A DNA stretch of 24,801 nucleotides from a virus: positions 1-24,801 of the IMG/VR virus record IMGVR_UViG_3300033978_000173. One strand, 5' to 3'. Both the position numbers and the translations under genes were made by a program. Within the stretch, counting starts at the first letter, position 1. Each line of letters starts with the position of its first letter. The notes beneath the pieces were generated by a model. That model ran no database searches, had not been told where the DNA came from, and saw nothing but the letters and a program-made list of their open reading frames with translations. Positions 10,348-15,614 of the stretch are shown here, one piece after another.

Positions 10348-10635
10348 ATGTTTCTCACAATCAAAACTCAGCAAAATCAATACTCTAGACTCAGTAAACA
10401 CGGAGTCGAACATCAATATAAGAGAAAAAAGACCGTAGCAGTATTGAGATGTGACGCCTGTGATTCAATATTTGAAAGAGATCTCAAACATATAGATAAG
10501 AAACGCCTCAGCAACAATTTCTTTCATTGTTGCGGGTCTTGTGATGCCAAAAGATTTGCTCAACGCAAGGGGATTGAGCAGAAGCAGATATGGAACATGC
10601 CTGCTAGTTTAGACTTACCTGTGTCTAAATTCTAA
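10348..10635 (+). CDS. Small Cys-rich (zinc-ribbon-like) conserved phage protein
   Basis: The product is 95 residues and basic. It has two cysteine pairs, C35-x2-C38 and C62-x2-C65 (C61 is also Cys), spaced like a zinc ribbon or zinc finger, followed by a DAKRFAQRKG helix. It looks like a small protein conserved in marine T4-like phages whose function I do not know; nucleic-acid binding is only an inference from the Cys pairs and charge. A TAAATA motif ends 4 nt before this ATG and a TTATAAG lies further up (10323-10329), so the promoter and even the first codon are uncertain. There is no Shine-Dalgarno sequence. Its 3' end overlaps the iscA-like gene convergently by 11 bp. The divergent neighbour is the giant fibre gene. 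Confidence 0.75.
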   Translation: MFLTIKTQQNQYSRLSKHGVEHQYKRKKTVAVLRCDACDSIFERDLKHIDKKRLSNNFFHCCGSCDAKRFAQRKGIEQKQIWNMPASLDLPVSKF

Positions 10636-10951
10636 ATGATTCGCCGCAGCCGCAGCGATCTCGCTCATTGGGATTGATAAAATCAAAGCCTTCATTGAGT
10701 CCATTGCGGACCCAATCCATGGTCAACCCGTTTAAATAGGCTAGACTTTTGGCATCAACCAGCACAACAAACCCGTCGTGTGCAAAATTAGTTACTCCTA
10801 CTTCAGATTCGTAACTGTCCACGTATTCTAACACATAGGCTAGCCCACTGCACCCTGTGGTTCTAACACCTATGCGAATGCCTACACCTTTACCTCGGCG
10901 TTCTAAATTCTGTTTAATCTTTTTAGCCGCTGTGTCGGTTACGGTAATCAT
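10625..10951 (-). CDS. iscA: A-type Fe-S cluster carrier, IscA/HesB family
   Basis: A complete 108-residue A-type carrier that delivers nascent Fe-S clusters (or iron) to apoproteins in the cytoplasm. The three family cysteines are present: C34 in TTGCSGLAY, and C100 and C102 in the C-terminal CGCGESF. The GLNEGFDFINPN segment before them is also typical. Length is normal. The gene starts inside iscU (29 bp overlap), so it is translated from the same mRNA as iscU and the superoxide dismutase. IscA, SufA and ErpA cannot be separated by eye; the pairing with IscU favours an ISC-like role. It probably cooperates with the host cluster-assembly system, since no cysteine desulfurase is in the window. 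Confidence 0.92.
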   Translation of the reverse strand: MITVTDTAAKKIKQNLERRGKGVGIRIGVRTTGCSGLAYVLEYVDSYESEVGVTNFAHDGFVVLVDAKSLAYLNGLTMDWVRNGLNEGFDFINPNERDRCGCGESFRI

Positions 10952-11309
10952 CTACGGCCGCCTTGATAGCATCTTCTGCAAGGATACTACAATGTATCTT
11001 TACTGGTGGTAGAGCTAGTTCTTCTGCTATTTCTTTGTTTTTGATTGTTCCGGCTTGGTCGAGGGTTTTGCCTTTGAGCCACTCTGTGACAAGGCTCGAA
11101 CTCGCGATAGCCGATCCGCAGCCATACGTTTTAAATTTTGCATCTGTAATAATACCTGTATCATGATCTACCTTTATTTGTAGTTTCATTACGTCACCGC
11201 AAGCAGGAGCACCGACCATACCAGTGCCCACTGTGGGATCATCTTTGGCAAATGATCCTACATTACGTGGGTTTTCGTAATGATCAATTACTTTGTCCGA
11301 GTACGCCAT
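10923..11309 (-). CDS. iscU: Fe-S cluster assembly scaffold IscU
   Basis: A 128-residue, full-length IscU, the scaffold on which a [2Fe-2S] or [4Fe-4S] cluster is built from desulfurase sulfur. All ligands are seen: C37 and D39 in PACGDV, C64 in YGCGSAIASSS, H106 and C107 in KIHCSILAEDAI. The LPPVK motif (residues 100-104), which is the recognition site for the Hsp70-type chaperone HscA, is intact. This suggests the viral protein can plug into a host ISC machinery. The ATG overlaps the end of the superoxide dismutase gene by 26 bp and iscA overlaps its own end by 29 bp. No iscS, hscA or ferredoxin gene is present here, so function must depend on the host. Identification is very secure. Confidence 0.95.
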   Translation of the reverse strand: MAYSDKVIDHYENPRNVGSFAKDDPTVGTGMVGAPACGDVMKLQIKVDHDTGIITDAKFKTYGCGSAIASSSLVTEWLKGKTLDQAGTIKNKEIAEELALPPVKIHCSILAEDAIKAAVDDYRNRHSG

Positions 11310-11841
11310 TGATTATTCTCCAGTTTATTATCTTCCATATATTAGACAAATAGCTTTTTTTATCTGCCTGATAGTCCAATGCCCATGCATGTTCCCACCA
11401 ATCTACTAATAGCACAATGTCGTTCTTGATTTCGTGATTCACAATGGTTTTGATCTTGCCATCCCGAGCCAAGTATACCCATCCGCTGCCCTGTATCTTC
11501 ATGGCTGTTTTTTCAAATTCTTCTTTGAACCGGTCAAAAGTATCAAAGTGTTTTTCTATAAACTGTAAAATAGCATCATAGGGTCTATTAGATCCTTCTG
11601 GTTTTTGTAGTTGACCAAAATAGATACTGTGTAAAAATGCGCCAGCTTCGTTGAAATCGTCATCACCTTCGCCCTTGTTGTAGCGATCAACATAGGCTTT
11701 GTATAATGTTCCGTAGTGATAATCTATGGTTTCTTTGGATTTCACGGGATCGAGATCTTCGCGATCGTATGGCAGTGTCAACTGTATGAGTTTGTCTTTT
11801 TTGCCTTCAACAATGAACTTTTGAATGAAATTGTATGCCAT
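11284..11841 (-). CDS. Iron/manganese superoxide dismutase, shortened form
   Basis: The product is 185 residues. Family motifs are clear: TIDYHYG-x-x-YKAYV, GSGWVYLARDG and DWWEHAWALDYQ followed by NIWKIINW. The four expected metal ligands are H42, H71, D147 and H151 (E. coli FeSOD H27, H74, D157, H161). The stretch between the first two ligands is 18 residues shorter than in E. coli FeSOD, trimming the helical hairpin. The usual KHH after the first ligand is TLY here. A Gly occupies the FeSOD Gln position and a His the MnSOD Gln position, a combination reminiscent of cambialistic or archaeal enzymes. It would turn superoxide into peroxide and oxygen. I chose the ATG at 11841; a longer TTG start at 11871 would overlap the late motif. 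The gene is first in the operon with iscU and iscA. Confidence 0.85.
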   Translation of the reverse strand: MAYNFIQKFIVEGKKDKLIQLTLPYDREDLDPVKSKETIDYHYGTLYKAYVDRYNKGEGDDDFNEAGAFLHSIYFGQLQKPEGSNRPYDAILQFIEKHFDTFDRFKEEFEKTAMKIQGSGWVYLARDGKIKTIVNHEIKNDIVLLVDWWEHAWALDYQADKKSYLSNIWKIINWRIINGVLGQSN

Positions 11842-11846
11842 ACATG

Positions 11847-11852
11847 TATTTA
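11847..11852 (-). promoter_or_regulatory. Late-type TAAATA element abutting the SOD start codon
   Basis: The minus strand reads GGTAAATA, then 5 nt, then the SOD ATG. In T4 late promoters the TATAAATA element covers about -13 to -6, so the predicted first transcribed base is the A of the ATG. No Shine-Dalgarno sequence can fit. It lies back-to-back with the plus-strand late element at 11856-11863, with 5 bp between the two hexamers. Confidence 0.45.
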
Positions 11853-11855
11853 CCG

Positions 11856-11863
11856 CATAAATA
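11856..11863 (+). promoter_or_regulatory. Late-type promoter CATAAATA
   Basis: One base from the T4 late consensus TATAAATA, 20 nt upstream of the ATG at 11884. An AAGGAG Shine-Dalgarno sequence (11870-11875) follows, 8 nt before the ATG. The predicted transcription start is about 11869. This is the ordinary late-gene layout and a useful contrast with the leaderless-looking promoters nearby. Confidence 0.6.
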
Positions 11864-11883
11864 ACCGACAAGGAGATTTTAAT

Positions 11884-12123
11884 ATGCTAGGATTAATCAA
11901 GAAACTTTTTGGCAGTAAGCCAGCCGAACCTGTTGCAGTTCCCTACAAGGTAGAAACTCCACCAGTCGAAGTCGCACAACCTTCAGTCGAGCCAACAGCA
12001 GCAGAAGTTTCTGCTGAAAACAAAGCAGTGGCAGTGGCAAAAGCCAAACGAGCACCAGCGAAAAAAGCGCCTATTAAGAAAGTAGCAGCGCCGAAGACTC
12101 CGCGAAAGCCAAAGGCTCCGTAA
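11884..12123 (+). CDS. Small Lys/Ala/Pro-rich basic protein with histone-H1-like tail
   Basis: The product is 79 residues. Residues 1-12 (MLGLIKKLFGSK) form a short amphipathic basic helix. Residues 13-45 are Pro/Glu/Val-rich and acidic. Residues 46-79 consist almost only of Lys, Ala, Pro and Arg in AKKAP/APKTPRKPK repeats, like a histone H1 C-terminal tail. I use the ATG at 11884 because it follows an AAGGAG ribosome site and a late promoter; the open frame extends further upstream, to 11716, but that part overlaps SOD and has no support. Binding of DNA in the capsid, or membrane attachment through the N-terminal helix, is possible; neither is shown. The 3' end overlaps the UV endonuclease gene convergently by 50 bp. 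Confidence 0.75.
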   Translation: MLGLIKKLFGSKPAEPVAVPYKVETPPVEVAQPSVEPTAAEVSAENKAVAVAKAKRAPAKKAPIKKVAAPKTPRKPKAP

Positions 12124-13144
12124 CTTTTTTATCCTGCTCGTAAAGGGCAAATGAGGCTAAATTCTTGGCCTTGCTTTCACACATGATGTCTGCCCACGGC
12201 CTATGTGTCAACGCCCACTCATTGACCGCGGTATTCCAATAAAAGCCACTGTGTGCTCTTAGTTTGGCTTTTTTGTAACCTGCTTCTAGGAGGGACGGAA
12301 GATCGGGGCGGATGTGTCTGGGATGGTCAATAAGACAGTCTTCCCGTGAAACACTATAATGTATGACAGGGCGCACACCACGCCAGCTATCGATAACCCT
12401 TTTAACACGATCATCATTTGCTTCAATGTATTCTCCAGTTTTAATCCAGTGATGATGAATGTCTAGCACCAAGGCACAGTCTTTGACCAATTCAATGCTA
12501 GATTCAATACCCCAGGTCATTTCGTCATTTTCAATGGTAAGGCAGTTGCGAGCCTCGGGTGTCATTTTGCTAAGAGCGTCACGAATACCTTGTGGTCCCA
12601 GCTTGCCGGAGATATGCACATTGATCTTGAAGTCTTGGAATGTTTGACCATATCCCATCCATCGAGCCATGTCCACATGATACTCGAACTCTTCTATACT
12701 GCGTTCTACTATGCCCGGGTTAATAGACGCCAACACGCAAAACTGGCCAGGATGAAAGCTGAGCCTAACATTATTCTTCCTAGCCACATCACCCACACGG
12801 GCAAATCCTCTTTCTGCAAAGGCTCTAACATCGGGCTGCCGCCAAAACCACTTCCAACTAGGCTCAGTGTATACAGGAAGTATATCACTTGAGAGTCGTA
12901 CCATTCTAAGATCTTCATCTAATGTTCCTACCCTGCTGACTAATTTATAGCAGGCTTCTATGTTTCGTTCCATTAACTCCCAAAGACGCTGTTCTGCTTC
13001 TTGAGGATGTTCACGCAACCACCTAACTGTGGTAGAGCCTGTATTTAAGTCACGATCAACAGCATTGATTTTCATGCCGTTGACTTCGGAAGGATCGTTG
13101 ATCCATTTGCAGGCAAAGCCTAGACGTCTGAGTGTAGTGTTCAT
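12074..13144 (-). CDS. uvsE: UV-damage endonuclease, UvsE/UvdE family
   Basis: A complete 356-residue TIM-barrel endonuclease that nicks DNA 5' to cyclobutane dimers, 6-4 photoproducts and abasic sites, starting alternative excision repair. Barrel-strand motifs with metal ligands are visible: RLSFHPGQF (H131), NVHISGK (H177), TIENDE (E205), LVLDIHHHW (D228, H230, H231), VIHYS (H262) and MCESKAK (E323). The N-terminus LRRLGFACKW is the usual first strand, so the ATG at 13144 is almost forced. It is the only gene in this stretch with a strong sigma70-type promoter (13151-13179), implying early expression by host polymerase, sensible for repairing viral DNA soon after entry. There is no Shine-Dalgarno sequence. 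About 17 C-terminal residues overlap the plus-strand neighbour. Confidence 0.93.
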   Translation of the reverse strand: MNTTLRRLGFACKWINDPSEVNGMKINAVDRDLNTGSTTVRWLREHPQEAEQRLWELMERNIEACYKLVSRVGTLDEDLRMVRLSSDILPVYTEPSWKWFWRQPDVRAFAERGFARVGDVARKNNVRLSFHPGQFCVLASINPGIVERSIEEFEYHVDMARWMGYGQTFQDFKINVHISGKLGPQGIRDALSKMTPEARNCLTIENDEMTWGIESSIELVKDCALVLDIHHHWIKTGEYIEANDDRVKRVIDSWRGVRPVIHYSVSREDCLIDHPRHIRPDLPSLLEAGYKKAKLRAHSGFYWNTAVNEWALTHRPWADIMCESKAKNLASFALYEQDKKVTEPLAFAESSALLLS

Positions 13145-13150
13145 ACTATA

Positions 13151-13179
13151 AGTATAACATCATCACTGCCAGTTGTCAA
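13151..13179 (-). promoter_or_regulatory. Near-consensus sigma70 promoter fused to the uvsE start codon
   Basis: Minus strand: TTGACA (13174-13179), exactly 17 bp, TATACT (13151-13156), then 6 bp (TATAGT) and the uvsE ATG. A sigma70 promoter starts about 7 nt after the -10 hexamer, so the first transcribed base should be the A of the ATG or very near it. No room remains for a ribosome binding site. Confidence 0.75.
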
Positions 13180-13969
13180 CTACAAATTTGTCCTGAACAT
13201 CCTGTGGATTTGGTTCTCCGTGAAACACAGCTATACTACAATCTGGAGGAGGTCGCACATCGTGTTTCACTGTTTTGAATCGCCGTCCGCCATGTGCAAC
13301 AGTGAGTTCATCTCTGCTGCGTATTTCCCATTTGTAACTCATAATCCATTCTTTGGGCCAAAATATCATTCTATCTTTGGCTATCTTCCAAATCCAATCT
13401 TGATCTCCTTGCAGCCGTTGTGCCTCCGACGGTTTCGATTTGAATTGATCGTATATATGACCTTGTGTGCCGTGTGTCCATGCCAACACCGAACTGTTGA
13501 GATAATTCCAACTGGGGAAAAATTTTCTATTGAAATCATGGATACCTATAAAACTGGTAGGATGATATCCAGTGAGCTTATTCATGTTGGCATGTATGAC
13601 TACATCTAGATCCAGATATAATATTCTTCCCCTGAGAGGTAATGCAGAATCAAACATGTGAACCTTGTGCCACCAACCTCTAGCATAATTGGCGTTGGGT
13701 TGATATATTTTACGAACTCCGGCAATATCATGTTGATCGTCGGTGAGACAGGCAAACTCATAAGGCACTGTGAGATGTCTAGACACCATATTACGTAGAC
13801 GCTCTACATATTCACGACCATATTTGTTACCGAATCTCACACACAGCACAGTGATAGGTTCGTTGAGATCCGAAGGCACTACAAGATCGGGATATTCTCC
13901 ACGTGCTGCCATTTTGGCAGCTCGCTTTTCAGCCTTGGCTTGTATGCGTTGTTCTTTTGACAATTCCAT
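13163..13969 (-). CDS. Glycosyltransferase, GT8-like (DxD type)
   Basis: The product is 268 residues. After a basic leader of about 35 residues comes a GT-A-like nucleotide-sugar transferase core: ITVLCVRFGNKYG (39-51), RILYLDLDVVI with the metal-binding DLD at 120-122, NSSVLAW (158-164), GDQDWI (188-193) and a terminal FHGEPNP (249-255). This arrangement is that of small phage glycosyltransferases related to family GT8. The acceptor is unknown; surface polysaccharide, virion glycans or modified DNA bases are all possible. It overlaps the end of kdsA by 41 bp and is probably translated from the same mRNA, so a joint role with Kdo metabolism is plausible. The start is the first ATG after kdsA overlap; a Met at residue 20 is an alternative. 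Confidence 0.8.
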   Translation of the reverse strand: MELSKEQRIQAKAEKRAAKMAARGEYPDLVVPSDLNEPITVLCVRFGNKYGREYVERLRNMVSRHLTVPYEFACLTDDQHDIAGVRKIYQPNANYARGWWHKVHMFDSALPLRGRILYLDLDVVIHANMNKLTGYHPTSFIGIHDFNRKFFPSWNYLNSSVLAWTHGTQGHIYDQFKSKPSEAQRLQGDQDWIWKIAKDRMIFWPKEWIMSYKWEIRSRDELTVAHGGRRFKTVKHDVRPPPDCSIAVFHGEPNPQDVQDKFVVDNWQ

Positions 13970-14774
13970 CTATGGCTACCAAGTCTTTTAAAATATCACC
14001 CAGGTCGTCTAGTTTGATCATATTTGGACCATCGCTAGGAGCACTATCAGGATCTTCGTGACATTCCATAAAGACAGCTGCCACTGAACCTGTGGCTATA
14101 GCAGCTCTCGCCAGGTATGGGACCATGGTCCTATCTCCGCCAGATCTTTCTCCCATTCCTCCAGGCTGTTGAACAGAATGTGTGGCATCAAAGACCACTG
14201 GATAGCCAGTGCTTGCCATAATAGGTAGGCTGCGCATATCAACCACAAGATTATTGTATCCATGAGTGTATCCTCTTTCGCATAACATAATGCGTTCGTT
14301 TCCAGTTGAAGCAATCTTTGATGCGACGTTTTTCATATCGTGGGGAGCAAGAAATTGTCCCTTCTTGACATTTATAGCACAGCCTGTAGCACCCGCGGCC
14401 AACAATAAGTCAGTTTGTCTACATAAAAATGCTGGAATCTGTAGTATGTCAATGCCAGCATCTGCACATTCCTTTGCCTGCCAGCTTTCATGAATGTCTG
14501 TCAAAACAGGCACTCCGAACGTATGTTTAATCGCATTAAGAACATCAAGTCCTTCTTTGATTCCTACACCACGTTTGGTAGAAATACTAGAACGATTGGC
14601 TTTGTCAAAACTGCTTTTGTATATCAAAGGAATACCTAATAATGCTGTGATAGCAATTAATCTTGCACAAGTATCTTCTGCATGATCTTGACTTTCAATT
14701 TGGCAAGGTCCAGCAATTAATACGAACGGAAGATTGTTACTAACAGAGAGAGAATTAATATTAAATGTATGCAT
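13929..14774 (-). CDS. kdsA: 3-deoxy-D-manno-octulosonate 8-phosphate synthase (KdsA)
   Basis: A complete 281-residue enzyme that condenses phosphoenolpyruvate with arabinose 5-phosphate to Kdo-8-phosphate, a committed step to the LPS inner-core sugar Kdo. Signature segments are all present: LIAGPCQIES, KSSFDKANRSS, VPVLTDIHE, LQIPAFLCRQTDLL, NVKKGQFLAP and DATHSVQQPGG. Four residues match the ligands of metal-dependent KdsA: C24, H199, E237 and D248, spaced almost exactly like Aquifex C11, H185, E222, D233; E. coli-type enzymes have Asn at the Cys. I chose the ATG at 14774; a TTG at 14789 would place the late motif inside the gene. It is followed by a glycosyltransferase with a 41 bp overlap. 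It could be moonlighting in another 3-deoxy sugar pathway, but the motifs favour Kdo. Confidence 0.92.
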   Translation of the reverse strand: MHTFNINSLSVSNNLPFVLIAGPCQIESQDHAEDTCARLIAITALLGIPLIYKSSFDKANRSSISTKRGVGIKEGLDVLNAIKHTFGVPVLTDIHESWQAKECADAGIDILQIPAFLCRQTDLLLAAGATGCAINVKKGQFLAPHDMKNVASKIASTGNERIMLCERGYTHGYNNLVVDMRSLPIMASTGYPVVFDATHSVQQPGGMGERSGGDRTMVPYLARAAIATGSVAAVFMECHEDPDSAPSDGPNMIKLDDLGDILKDLVAIDGIVKRTTHTSQG

Positions 14775-14779
14775 ATAAT

Positions 14780-14785
14780 TATTTA
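14780..14785 (-). promoter_or_regulatory. Late-type TAAATA element abutting the kdsA start codon
   Basis: Minus strand GGTAAATA followed by 5 nt (ATTAT) and the kdsA ATG, the same geometry as at SOD. The TAA of the element is the stop codon of the small membrane protein upstream. No Shine-Dalgarno sequence is present. Confidence 0.45.
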
Positions 14786-14974
14786 CCAATGCCTAATGGT
14801 GTTGGCAACAATAAAGCAACAGGTTATAACGTGAATGACTACCCAAAAAGTTTTTAAGAATAAAACAATTCGAGCTTCACGTAGAGTGAGGATAGGCACA
14901 TCTGGCCTATCCTCATCAGTTTGTCCCATTCTGTGCCCGGTTGCCCGAGCCCATATTTTTTCAAAACTATTCAT
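14783..14974 (-). CDS. Small single-pass membrane protein of unknown function
   Basis: The product is 63 residues. Residues 1-32 are polar (EKIWARATGHRMG, DEDRPDVP) and residues 36-58 form one hydrophobic segment (VLFLKTFWVVIHVITCCFIV) fit to span the inner membrane. Its start overlaps the stop of the queD-like gene as ATGA, so translation is coupled. It resembles small membrane proteins common in marine T4-like phages; I do not know the function. The coding sequence contains an 11-bp perfect hairpin at 14887-14915. Confidence 0.75.
   Translation of the reverse strand: MNSFEKIWARATGHRMGQTDEDRPDVPILTLREARIVLFLKTFWVVIHVITCCFIVANTIRHW
14887..14915. repeat. Perfect 11-bp inverted repeat inside a coding region
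   Basis: Arms 14887-14897 (TGAGGATAGGC) and 14905-14915 (GCCTATCCTCA) pair perfectly around a 7-nt loop. No T-run follows on either strand, so it is not a standard intrinsic terminator. It lies in the polar N-terminal half of the small membrane protein gene, downstream of queD on the same mRNA. Confidence 0.8.
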
Positions 14975-15498
14975 CCTTCGTATATTGCAGAATTACCTGC
15001 GTGTTCGAATACTTCGGCAGATTTTAGTTTAACGCCTACGCCAACAGGATAACGTGCTTCAAAAACACGACCATCAGGATGTGTCCAGCCACGGCCTTCT
15101 TGATAAGCAGTTAGAATTTCGTTCATAGTCTTGTAAACTAGTTCGGCAAACATTTCACAGCCTACACCATCTACAATACGTAGATCGATGATGCCCATGT
15201 TTTTAAAACCACCTTGGATTTTGTTTAATTCTACAAATGTGCCACGTTCTGGATCGTCTTTGCCAATAACTAGTGTATGATCAAATTGCCATTCACTCCA
15301 TTCTTTGAATGCTTTGAGTCCACCAAAGTCCATGACCCAGTTGCGATCATCTAAGGTTTCTGATTCAAAGATTAGTTTAATGCCAATGGAGTAACCATGT
15401 AGCATAGAACAATGTGAGTGCGTTGAACGCCATTGTCTAAAACAGCATGACAGCCCTCTGTCGTTGCCGTAAGTTTTTGTTGAAAGATATTTTGCCAT
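14971..15498 (-). CDS. queD: 6-carboxytetrahydropterin synthase-like protein (QueD/PTPS family, viral type)
   Basis: The product is 175 residues of the tunnelling-fold QueD/PTPS family, which converts dihydroneopterin triphosphate to a tetrahydropterin on the path to 7-deazaguanines (preQ0, queuosine) or related pterins. Residues 15-37 hold FRQWRSTHSHCSMLHGYS: C30 matches the catalytic Cys and H34 the first His of the classical LHGH zinc site, but the second is Tyr (Y36), and the classical N-terminal zinc His is not at its usual place. H27 and H29 may replace them. DFGGLK (57-62), FDHTLV and the final EVFEHAGNSAIY are also family-like. This variant is the usual one in marine phages as far as I recall. 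The ATG follows an AAGGAGA ribosome site by 9 nt. The exact product is uncertain; no folE, queC or queE is evident here. Confidence 0.8.
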   Translation of the reverse strand: MAKYLSTKTYGNDRGLSCCFRQWRSTHSHCSMLHGYSIGIKLIFESETLDDRNWVMDFGGLKAFKEWSEWQFDHTLVIGKDDPERGTFVELNKIQGGFKNMGIIDLRIVDGVGCEMFAELVYKTMNEILTAYQEGRGWTHPDGRVFEARYPVGVGVKLKSAEVFEHAGNSAIYEG

Positions 15499-15565
15499 CT
15501 CTAGTCTCCTTTATATAGGTAGCAAGTTTGATGACTGCAGAGTGTTTATAGAGGGATGATGCCAT
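15437..15565 (-). CDS. Possible 42-residue leader ORF ahead of queD
   Basis: An ATG at 15565 follows an AGAGGAC ribosome site by 4 nt and opens 42 codons (basic, MASSLYKHSAVIKLATYIKE at the start), ending inside queD in another frame (61 bp overlap). It lies in the otherwise empty 111-bp leader between the late promoter and queD. It could be a real small gene, a coupling device or chance. I recognise no family. Confidence 0.25.
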   Translation of the reverse strand: MASSLYKHSAVIKLATYIKETRDGKISFNKNLRQRQRAVMLF

Positions 15566-15606
15566 AGAGTCCTCTTTGTGTGTATTGTAATATTATATTA
15601 CATTTC

Positions 15607-15614
15607 TATTTATA
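15607..15614 (-). promoter_or_regulatory. Perfect T4 late promoter TATAAATA upstream of queD
   Basis: An exact TATAAATA on the minus strand, overlapping the TAA stop of the Maf-like gene. Transcription would begin near 15601 and run through a leader of about 100 nt to the queD ribosome site. This is the only perfect match to the T4 consensus that I saw in the window. Confidence 0.7.

Noticed and set aside
11284-11871. Longer SOD beginning at the TTG at 11871.
   Set aside because: Adds ten residues without family similarity, starts inside both late promoter elements and has no Shine-Dalgarno sequence.
13929-14789. Longer KdsA beginning at the TTG at 14789.
   Set aside because: Only five extra residues encoded by the late promoter motif; the ATG at 14774 fits the family length.
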